From Adenophora triphylla var. japonica (Eukaryota > Streptophyta > Magnoliopsida > Asterales > Campanulaceae): a stretch of DNA of 64,000 bases. Position numbers and translations under genes: made by a program. The notes beneath the pieces are model-generated. The model had not been told where the DNA came from, searched no databases, and worked only from the letters and a program-made list of their open reading frames with translations. Shown piece by piece: positions 47,907 through 57,690 of the stretch. The stretch spans positions 62,001 through 126,000 of the forward strand of contig JAFEMH010002346.1 of the NCBI GenBank assembly GCA_022495995.1, given 5' to 3'. Positions within the stretch are counted from its first letter, which is position 1; the number at the start of each line of letters is the position of its first letter.

Positions 47907-48196
47907 CAATCTGAATCTGACATTTTTTCTTGAAATGAGACACTTCCTTTATATTTAGAGTGAGAATAGGCTTTTGCCCTAAAGCCCATCTGCCAAATTG
48001 CCCATATGGGCTGCCCTAAATTCCATTGCAGCACATTTGCCCATTTGACCGCCATATTTATCATAATATCTTGGAGTTCAGATATCAATAATGCCATTTT
48101 ATCCCCATAATATTACACATTTTTTATATATTTGTTATATCCATTTTGCCCGTTTGCCAAATTGTATTTTTCGTAAAATTTTCTATAGCTACATCA
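47629..48196 (-). repeat. 5' LTR of the outer element
   Basis: 568 bp, TGATG to CATCA in window orientation. It contains a (GA)n run of about 50 bp at 47,849-47,901 that is much shorter in the other LTR, and holds the uninterrupted MITE target. Confidence 0.92.
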
Positions 48197-48252
48197 GAGT
48201 TTTCTCCCAGTTTTTCAATTGAGGTAACTAACACAATTATACTCGAAAATAT

Positions 48253-48966
48253 TTTTGGAATATTGGTGAATATTAGGGTGAATTGAAAAGTCAATAAGGA
48301 GTCTAAAATTCAAAAGACACAACTGTTCAAATTCTATGGACTGCTCGGCCGAGCAAGGCATAAGCCTTGACCGAGCATGGCTGTCCAGAAACATGACTCT
48401 TCTGTTAGACTTTGCTCGGGCGAGGCACCAAAGTGCTCGGCCGAGCAACTAGCCTATGCTCGGGCGAGGCACCAATGGTGCTCGGCCGAGCGGCCGATTC
48501 TGCTCGTTGATTGATGTCCGAACAGGTGCTAGCTTGGAGGGTTGTGACTTTTGTGAACCAGTCACAACTGACTCAATATACCCTATATATAGATCCATAT
48601 TCCTTCATTCAGTCATCAAGTAATCCAATCAAGTTATTATCAAATCCAAGTTACAATCTTTGTTCAAGAATCCAATTCTCTCTCTTCCTCATTCAAAGTG
48701 TTTGTTTCAAAGAGTTCGTTTATCGTTCGTTCTTAAAAGTTCGAAGACTAAGAGCAAGTCTGATTTTGGTTCACCCGTCAAGGTTAGTTAAAGTGCACAC
48801 TAACTCTTGGTAAAAAGCGTTGTATCTTGGGAGACATTTGCCATCGATCCGTTTGCATAATTACGGAGGCGAAATATTGTCTTAAGGAGATTTGCTTCGG
48901 CATATCTCCCTTTAATCTCCTTCGTGTGATTTCCGTATTGAAGATATCTAAAAAATTTACACAACA
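48253..48966 (+). repeat. Copia-2 5' LTR
   Basis: Palindromes at about 48,342-48,490. TATA (CCCTATATATAG) at 48,581-48,592. Leader-complementary segment at 48,872-48,886 and stem 48,884-48,892 with 48,914-48,922. Confidence 0.93.
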
Positions 48967-48983
48967 ATCTTAAGACAATATTT
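48872..48983 (+). promoter_or_regulatory. Candidate self-priming pair of copia-2
   Basis: CTTAAGACAATATTT at 48,969-48,983, two bases after the LTR end, is the exact reverse complement of AAATATTGTCTTAAG at 48,872-48,886 in the LTR. The geometry matches copia-1 but the bases differ. Confidence 0.6.
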
Positions 48984-49058
48984 TCAGGTATTTGTTTTGA
49001 TTTTTATCTTCTCTACTTCATCTCTTCCTTATTGGATTTTCTGTTTTCGTAACAGAAA

Positions 49059-50677
49059 ATGGCTAATGGAAATGACTCCGTTAGTAGTGAGACTATTGCA
49101 ATGAATCATAATGCAATAGGGAGTACTTCAAGTGCTAATCAACTTATGATGCCACCGGCCTCGCAGTATGAGAAACCGGAAAAGTTCAATGGGGCTGATT
49201 TCAAACGTTGGCAACAGAAAATGTTGTTCTATCTCACAACGCTTGGACTAGTAAAGTTCTTACGTGAAGAATGTCCCATAGCGGTGGAAGGTGTATTAGA
49301 CAAGGCTACACAAATGGCTATTGATGCATGGAAACATGCTGATTATCTATACCGGAACTACATCTTGAATGGACTAGACAACACATTATATAATGTGTAT
49401 TACTCCATTCAAACTGCAAAAGGACTTTGGGATTCTCTCGACAAGAAATACAAAATCGAAGATACTGGAAAAATAAGTTCTTTGTTGCAAAGTTTTTGGA
49501 TTCTAAAATGAATGATTCTAAAACTGTAATGAATCAGGTCGAAGAGATGCAAGTCTTATTGCATAACCTTGAAGCCGAAGGGATGTACTTGAGTGAGTCC
49601 TTCCAAATTGCATGTATGATTGAGAAATTGCCTCCTTCATGGAGAGATTTCAAAAACTATCTCAAGAACAAGCGCAAGGAGATGTCAATGGAAGACTTGC
49701 TTGTTCTTCTTCGCATTGAAGAAGACAATCGAAGTGCAGAAAAGAGAGCCAATGCTCGAAACGTGGAAGCAAAGGCTAACATGGTGGAAGAATCCCGACC
49801 CAAGAACAACAAAAGGAAGCATGATGACTCTTCTAAGAAGAAGTCAAGTAATGACAGCAACAAATGCTTCAAGTTCAAAGGGGACTGCTACAATTGTGGG
49901 AAAAGCGATCATCAGGCAAAGGATTGTCGAAGCAAGAAGAAGAAGCCTCCCCAAGCAAACATGACTGAAATAGATACTCTATCTGTGGGTGTCTCAGAAG
50001 TAAGTCTGTCTTCCGTTGTATGTGAAGCCAACTTGGTGTCAAACGTTAAAGATTGGTGGGTGGACACCGGAGCCACTCGTCACATATGTGCCGACAAAAG
50101 CTTGTTCGCAGAATACAAGAACATGGAACGTGAAGATTTTCTCTATATATGAAATTCTGTAACTTCCAAGATTGAAGGCATTGGCAAGGTGATCTTGAAG
50201 TTCACATCGGGAAAGGAGCTTACTCTCAACAATGTGATGCATGTACCCGACATAAGAAAGAATTTAATTTCTGGTTCATTACTTAGTAATAAAGGTTTCA
50301 AAATTGTATTTGAATCTGATAAGTTTGTACTTACTAAGGGAGGAATGTATGTTGGAAAAGGATACTTGCTAGATGGCCTATTTAAGGCAAATGCTGTTGT
50401 AGTGGACAAGAAATCCACATATTTGTACCCTCAAGTGATAAATAAAATTGACAATTCTATTTACTTGTGCGAGTCTTCTAATTTATGGCATGGTCGTTTA
50501 GGACATGTGAATCGTGCTTCTTTGAGAAATCTTATTGGTTTAGGACTTATTTCAAAACTTGATACAATGAAAGGTCACAAATGCGAAGTTTGTGTTGGAG
50601 CAAAGTTTTCAAAGAAACCTTTTAAACCAGTTGAAAGGACTAGCCAACTGTATAGCTCGATCAACGATGAAATCTAA
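49059..50677 (+). pseudogene. Copia-2 gag, protease and GAG-pre-integrase
   Basis: It starts MANGNDSVSSETIAMN. Gag shows GADFKRWQQKMLFYLTTL and [17 protein letters not shown]; a one-base loss near 49,470 shifts the frame. Zinc knuckle CYNCGKSDHQAKDC; protease [13 protein letters not shown]; a stop at 50,150 follows. The next frame gives [15 protein letters not shown] and LWHGRLGHVNRASL, ending at the deletion joint. Confidence 0.94.
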
Positions 50678-51011
50678 GTTTATTGCTTTAGATAAAGCTG
50701 GTGAATAAGCCGAATGGCTTAGACACTTTTTAGAAGATATTCCCCTCTGGCCAAAACCCGTGCCTGCTATATGCATACAGTGCGATAATCAAGCAGCTAT
50801 AGCAAGGGCAGAGAATTTTATATACAACGGCAAATCTCGACACATACGTCGTAGACATAACACCGTTAGACAGTTACTCTCCAACAGAATGATATCGATT
50901 GATTTCGTGTGATCAAAGGATAACCTAGCGGATCCATTTACTAAAGATTTATCTAAGGAGAGAATAAACTGTGCATCGAAAGAAATGGGGCTAAATCCTA
51001 AACAAATCTAA
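50640..51011 (+). pseudogene. Copia-2 RNase H tail after the deletion
   Basis: CIARSTMKSKFIALDKAGE, then a stop, then EWLRHFLEDIPLWPKPV, IQCDNQAAIARAEN, KSRHIRRRHNTVRQL and NLADPFTK, with another stop. This is the same end as in copia-1. 51,012-51,588 is the untranslated region. Confidence 0.9.
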
Positions 51012-51588
51012 ATCAACTTGATGTAAACCTAACCTGGCGACTGGAGATCCCATGGACTAGGTTCAATAGGAAAAACAAGTCATGATTGATTTGAGGGAAG
51101 CACTTGGAAGTTTATCTTCATCCCATTTCTATATATGATGCAAAAGTGTTGCCTACAAAATGGTAGAGGTTAAGCTATTGCTTTTAATGATGTATAAATC
51201 TTGTTAATTAGTACAAGTGGGGTAATGTATGATACTCTTTATAGCACATCACCTATGTTAGTGTGAACATGGCCGGTTCGTTGAAAATTTTACTTAGGCA
51301 AATTATCTAAAGCACTCACAGAACCAAAAAAGTTCAGGGCATAAGTAATGAACACAATAGAGAACCAAAATCTGATATGAGATTTAAATGTGTTTGGTCT
51401 ATTGTTTAAGCTTACAATAATGTCTGACAGTTCAATACGTTACGTACACTGATCAGCCAAGTAAGCTCGATAGATTCTTACTAAAGAAGGTTCAAAGCGA
51501 AAGCCACCTATCTTGATGCATTACTTCTCAGCTATGCTCTTCTTCTTCTTTCTTTTCAATGTCGACTTCTTCCATTCATGTGGGGGAT

Positions 51589-52301
51589 TGTTGGAATATT
51601 GGTGAATATTAGGGTGAATTGAAAAGTCAACAAGGAGTCTAAAATTCAAAAGACACGACTGTTCAAATTTTATGGACTGCTCGACCGAGCAAGGCATAAG
51701 CCTCGGCCGAGCATGGCTGTCCAGAAACATGACTCTTCTGTTAGACTTTGCTCGGGCGAGGCACCAAAGTGCTCGGCCGAGCAACTAGCCTATGCTCGGG
51801 CGAGGCACCAATGGTGCTCGGCCGAGCAGTTGTTGTCTGTTCAGATTGATGTCCGAACAGGTGCTAGCTTGGAGGGTTGTGACTTTTGTGAAACAGTCAC
51901 CACTGACTCAATCTACCCTATATATAGATCCCTATTCCTTCATTCAGTCATCAAGTAATCCAATCAAGTTATTATGAAATCCAAGTTACAATCTTTTTTC
52001 AAGAATCCAATTCTCTCTCTTCCTCATTCAATGTGTTTGTTTCAAAGAGTTCGTTTATCGTTCGTTCTTTAAAGTTCGAAGGCTAAGAGCAAGTCTGATT
52101 TTGGTTCGCCCGTCAAGGTTAGTTAAAGTGCACACTAACTCTTTGTAAAAAGTGTTGTATCTTGGGAGACATTCGCCATCGATTCGTTTGCACAATTACG
52201 GAGACGAAATATTGTCTTAAGGAGATTTGCTTCGGCATACCTCGCTTTAATCTCCTTCGTGTGATTTCCGTATTGAAGATATCTAAAACATTTACACAAC
52301 A
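51589..52301 (+). repeat. Copia-2 3' LTR
   Basis: 713 bp, preceded by TGTGGGGGAT. Starts TGTTGGAATATT. The leader-complementary segment is retained. Confidence 0.94.
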
Positions 52302-52306
52302 AATAT

Positions 52307-53450
52307 TGGGTTGAGCTCTATTTTTTTTTTAAACCCTAAACGCTAAAACTTAAACCCTAATTTGATACGCATTTTTTTTTCTGGTGGCTCGTTTTTCTCT
52401 CTTCGACGTTGTTGGATCTTACTCTTATTTAAAGAGTTTGATTTTAATTCTTTCTTGCTACAATATGTGATATTTTTAGTTTAATCTTGTGACTTGGAAT
52501 GAGAAAAACCTAGTAGTACTTTGAACATGTCTCGTGTAGTAGTTTTGGCTTGCTCAGAAAGTCAAATTTACAAATGAAAATATAGCATTCAGTGTCACAA
52601 ATTTCTTGTCAATGTTAGTTTTGACCTAGATGTAATTTTTCATATAATGTGCTATTTATTTCCAACCACTTTTATTACTACCCTTTAGTTGGTAGAAATG
52701 CTGCTATAAATGTCATACTTAAGTTGAAATGTCATAGAAAATTAGATGATTTCTAGGAGAGCATTTTGACTTTCATAATAATATATTGGCCGGGAAGGTC
52801 GATTTTATTTGTGCCATTTTGTGTATAAATTTTGTATTATAAGTATTGTTATTGTTAGAATAATTGATTACAAAACTTGTAAATTACAGAAAATATGTCT
52901 CGATGGTATCACCACCGAAAGCAAATTTGCCTCCTCACCGAGTTGTGCTTGGGTTTCCACCAGACGTTTGTCTCCCAGGATGAAACGGACTGACCGTACG
53001 GTGGCTGCACACTAGCACCTCCGGCGAATCGAAGATATGTCTCGACGGTATCACCACCGAAAGCAAATGTAGGAGGCCAAAGGAAAAGATCGTTCAATAT
53101 GATGCGAATTGCAGAGAGGAGAGATTTCGGAAAAAATGTGTGTTTCAATCAATTTGTGTTCTCTCCTTTCTATAGCTGTCAAGGAAGGATCAAACTGATG
53201 AACAAATTAAATCCGAAAATTAAACATGTTTTAATTTCGTAATAATTTGATAATGACAGTTACAACCTTTAAAATCATGTAACGGTTACAAGTTACAGAT
53301 TGTGGGAGTCATTTTTTGAATCACGTTTGATTTTTTTTTTTTTTGCAAAAGTTGGGCTAGCGCGAGTAGGCCGATTTGGAGCTACATTTTTGTCCGCGCG
53401 CACGCATATGAGTTCGGTAGTCCCAAACACATTTTGAACCTTGATTTGCA
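52307..53450. other. Gene-free stretch, possibly part of the copia-3 LTR
   Basis: A direct repeat of GGTATCACCACCGAAAGCAAAT occurs at 52,904-52,925 and 53,047-53,068. Beyond that no recognisable gene. The left edge of the copia-3 LTR could not be placed. Confidence 0.4.
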
Positions 53451-53915
53451 CCCCCTACGCATCCGTGCGCGAGAGAGAGCGTATATGCTACACAATCTTA
53501 CTCTCTACTAAAGTGTACGAGTATGTAAACTAGTTCCTTTTTATATTTCCTTTCAATGTGGGATAATCACATTTCCCACTTTCAACCCACTTACTTTGAG
53601 CCTTAATATCTCATTCATACATCAACCATTTTGGACAAATGAATATATGATTTCAATATTCTCATTGAGTAGAACACAAACTTACCCCCTACGCATCCGT
53701 GCGCGAGAGAGAGCGTATATGCTACACAATCTTACTCTCTACTAAAGTGTACGAGTATGTAAACTAGTTCCTTTTTATATATCCTTTCAATGTGGGATAA
53801 TCACATTTCCCACTTCCAACCCACTTACTTTGAGCCTTAATATCTCATTCATCCCTCAACCATTTTGGACAAATGAATATATGATTTCAATATTCTCATT
53901 GAGTAGAACACAAAC
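53451..53915 (-). repeat. 234-bp tandem duplication in the copia-3 3' LTR
   Basis: Two copies starting at CCCCCTACGCATCCG (53,451 and 53,685), almost identical. On the minus strand each carries a TATA-like sequence (ATATAAAAAGG). The segment lies upstream of the copia-3 polypurine tract (complement at 53,999-54,011), so it belongs to the 3' LTR. Confidence 0.75.
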
Positions 53916-53998
53916 CTAAAATCAATTTGATCATTTTACAAACAACCCATTTAGAAAATAACTCATTATTTCTTTCAAACACATCCTATTTTTCCGAT

Positions 53999-56900
53999 AA
54001 TCCCCCACATGAAGTAAATAATGAGGAAATTGTGATAAAGTCTGATAGACAAAAACTTGCATACAAAGATGTGGGAATGCCCATTGAATCTTTGCTCGTA
54101 CAAGCATATTTACTCTGCTCGCAAGTCGATATATGCGATGTCATTAAATCATTTTGCTTTTTGTGTATCTGATCATATGATTGACACAAGTATCGTGCTA
54201 ACATACTTCAATTCTCATAGCTATGTTCAATTATGGCCCTGAACATACGCGTGGTTCTGCGAGAGGGTCTAAGAATTGAGCCTCACACAATTCTACTCGA
54301 AGCGGCCCCACTTCTCTCTCACATAGGTAATTTCTTAAAGGTAACCTGTATTACTCCGCTCAAATTTTTGACGCGTAAAAATCATTAAAAGCCATAGGCT
54401 TATCCTTGTCCTTTCGGGATGTCATTAATAGGAATGGAATTGGGGTTGGTTCTCCCACAGTGACACTACACGTCTTTTAACAGTTAGGTGATCCCATTGA
54501 ATCTAGTTATTGGGATCTCCAGTCATCTAGATTGGGTTTTCCGCTGTGTTTAACTTTTAACAGGCTTAAGTACCATTCCCCTCATTGAGCTTTCAACTAA
54601 CTCTCTATTTAACCCTTTGATTAACGAATCCGCTAAATTTTTCTTTGAATTAAAATAGTCAATGGATATTGTACCAGTTGAGACTAGTTTTCGACGAACG
54701 TGTCTAGACTTACCATTATACATATATTTTTGTGCCCTTCCAATCGCTGATTGGCCTAGCCATTCGACTTCTTCACCACATTTATCTAATGCTATAAACT
54801 CAGATTCCATTATGGATCTAGCTATAACTGTTTGTTTAGAAGATTTCTATGATATAGTTGATGCTGCTAATGTTAATACAAATCCGATAGTAGACCTTGC
54901 GTCTTTTATATCAGATATCCAATTAGCTTCGCTATATCCTTCAATTATCGATGGATGTCTAGTATAGTGTAAAACATAATCTCGAGTATATCTTAAGTAC
55001 CTTAGTACTCTCACTATACCATTCCAATGTTACGCTCCAAGATTACTTGTATACCGACTCAGTTTGCTGACCGTGTAAGCAATGTCTGATCTAGTACAAC
55101 TCATCAAGTACATTAGACTTACAATGATTCTCGAGTATTCAACTTGAGAAACTGCGTCACCTCTATTCTTTGATAGATGTTGACTCATGTGTATTGGGGT
55201 TCTAGCAATAGCTAAGTCACCTTGCTGAATTTATCAAGAATCTTATCCACATAATGTAACTGGATTAAACCAAGTCCATTTGATATTCTTGAAATTTTCA
55301 CGCCAATAATTACGTCGACTAACCCCATATCTTTCATGTCAAACTTTGAGTTCAACATGTCTTTATTGAACTTTATCATTTTGTCACATATTCCTATGAT
55401 AAGCATGTTATCTACATAAAGACACAAAATGACGTAGCCATTTTTCGTGTCTCTAACATAGATACATTTGTCATATTCATTTATTTTAAATTCACTTTCC
55501 ATCATGACTTGATCAAACTTTTGATTCCATTGTTTTGGTTCTTGTTTCAAGCCATACAATGACTTTACTAATTTGCACACTTTATTTTCTTGCCCCGTCA
55601 CAAAAAATCCTTTGGCTTGTTCCATGTAAATTTTCTATTCTAAATCCCCATTTAGAAAAGTGGTTTTAACATCCATTTAATGTACTTCAATATTTCGCAA
55701 TGCGGCTATTGTAAGTACAATTCTTATGGATGTTATTCTCGTAACCGGATAATATGTATCAAATTAATCAAGACCTTTCTTTTTCTTGTAACCTTTAATT
55801 ACAAGTCTTGTCTTATACTTGTCAATTGTTCCATCCGTCTTAATTTTCCTTTTAAAAATCTACTTATATCCTAGTGGTTTACTTCCCGGAGGAAGATCCA
55901 CTAATTCCCAATTGTGATTTTGTAAAATGGAATCAATCTCACTTTTAATGGCCTCTTTCCACAAAGTTCATTTCGAAGAGCTCACAGTCTCTTTATAAAT
56001 TTGTGGTTCACCTTCAAGCATGTAGGTTAGAAAATCCTCCTACCTCATTTATTACGTCGAGGTTCCACTCTTCTTCATCATTTTCATCATGATGAGTTTC
56101 TTATTCTTCTTCTTCTTCTTCTTCTTCTTCTTCTTCTTCTTCTTCTTCTTCTTCTTCTTCTTCTATTGAATCATGTATCCGTTTAGATGAGCTTGCTGCA
56201 TCTCTTTTACACGGACATATTCTCAAAGAAATAAGCATTTCTTGATTTCATTATAATATTTTTGTGTATATCTTGAATTTTCGATTCATAAACAAGAAAT
56301 CTATAAGCACTACTATTGTGAGCATATCCAATAAATATGCAATCAATAGTTTTTGATCCAATTTTCACATTTTTGGGAGGTGGTATTGAAACCTTTGCAA
56401 GACACCCCCACACTTGCATGTATTGGTATGATGGCACTCTTTCATGCCACAATTTATAGGGGCTTTTGTTTATTTTCTTTCGAGTCATTTTATTTAACAC
56501 ATAGTTTTTCGACAATACGACTTCTCCCCACATGTTATAAGGTAACCCCGAACTTATTAACATAGCATTCATCATGTCCTTTAAAGTCTGATTCTAACGT
56601 TCAGCAACTCCATTGGATTGATGTGTATAAGGTGGCATTGTTAGATGTTTTATTCCATAATGAGCACAAATATCCTCAAATGGAAATTCATACTCACCAC
56701 CACGATCACTTCTAATCACTTTATTTTCCGGTTAAGTTGATTTTCAACATCATTTTTATAAAAAACAAATTTCTGTATAGCCTCATCTTTAATTTTGAGA
56801 AGATACACATAACAATATTTTGTGTTGTCATCAACAAAAGTCTTAAATTACTTATTTCCCCCACGTGATTGTGTTGATTTGAAGTCTTATAAGTATGTGT

Positions 56901-57690
56901 GAACCAACTAAAGTGGTTTATGATTTCTTATAACTGAATGAAACAGACTTTTTGTTAATTTTGCCTCTACACAAGTTTCACATTTATGTTTGTAGTCTAT
57001 TTTACATTTAGGTATGCAATTCAAGTTAATTAATCTACGTATAGTATCACAATTAACATGTCCTATTCTCTTACTCAATTCGAAGACGAATAGCAAACAC
57101 TTCAACATCCATTTCCTTTCGTTTATTTTTAAGGTAGTTTTTGAAATCTTTTCAAGCGGGAGGCAATTTTTCAATTATAGCTGCCACTTGAAAGCTTTCA
57201 CTAATCACTATTACCTCGGCATGAATTTCATGTATTATTATTTGCAATTCTTCCACTTTACTTTTAACTATTTTAGAGTACACCATTTTGTAATCGAGAA
57301 AGCGGCCAACAATGAATTTATTTGTACCCGTAACATCGATTTTGTATTTGTATTCCAATTACTCTCATAGTTCCTTTGCAGTTTTCTTAACACTATAAAC
57401 ATTATATAGTGTATCCGACAACCCATTTAGTATGTAATTTCGGCAAAGGATCTTGGAATGCTTCCAAGCATCAAGAGTAGTAATGGCTTGCACGTCCGTC
57501 TCATTCTTACCCAACTGTGGCGGATCTTCGTTAAGAAACCTCGCCAAGTTCAAGGTTGTCAAATAGAATAGCATCTTTTGTTGCCACCGTTTAAAGTCTT
57601 GGCCAACAAACTTTTCCGTTTTCTCACCATGGTGAGTCGGAACAGTTTTTACAACCACATTCCTTGGATGATTGGTTTCCACACGAAGCG
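53999..57690 (-). pseudogene. Copia-3: old degenerate Ty1/copia internal region
   Basis: Reading leftward: gag (DFKRWQQKMLFYLTTLNL, NYILNGLSDTLYNVYS, down to IEKLPPA at 57,152); then, after loss of the zinc knuckle and protease, a pre-integrase piece (RIGHVNCDTIRRL, CETCVEAKLTKS); integrase end (56,575-56,207, LISSGLPYNMWGEVVLS, YKLWHERVPSYQ); RT (55,625-55,212, [22 protein letters not shown]); and RNase H end (54,810-54,550, [18 protein letters not shown]). The RT YVDD motif is YVDN. A (TTC)n run of about 65 bp at 56,098-56,163 encodes an expanded acidic linker. Many stops occur and there is no 5' LTR. Confidence 0.92.

Larger units (their letters stand above)
12305..48196 (-). mobile_element. 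Outer non-autonomous LTR retrotransposon, swollen to 36 kb by nested insertions
   Basis: Two related LTRs, both starting TGAT and ending CATCA, lie at 12,305-13,071 and 47,629-48,196. They are flanked by a perfect 5-bp duplication GAGTT (12,300-12,304 and 48,197-48,201). A primer site abuts the right LTR, so the element reads leftward. After removing the nested elements, the internal part is 13,072-13,437 plus 31,942-32,731 plus 45,991-47,628, about 2.8 kb. None of it encodes Gag or Pol, so this is a LARD-like non-autonomous element. Its primer site and LTR ends resemble Tat A, which suggests mobilisation by a Tat-lineage element. Confidence 0.9.
48253..52301 (+). mobile_element. Copia-2: internally deleted relative of copia-1
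   Basis: LTRs 48,253-48,966 (714 bp) and 51,589-52,301 (713 bp) end CACAACA and are flanked by AATAT (48,248-48,252 and 52,302-52,306). The 5' LTR starts TTTTGG where the 3' copy has TGTTGG. The inside keeps gag, protease and the GAG-pre-integrase domain, then jumps at about 50,640 to the RNase H tail, removing integrase and most of RT. U3 carries the GCTCGGCCGAGC palindromes seen in copia-1, and the polypurine tract (TGTGGGGGAT) is the same. Confidence 0.95.

Noticed and set aside
56098..56163. (TTC)n run as a regulatory element
   Set aside because: It is a microsatellite expansion in the acidic integrase-RT linker of copia-3.
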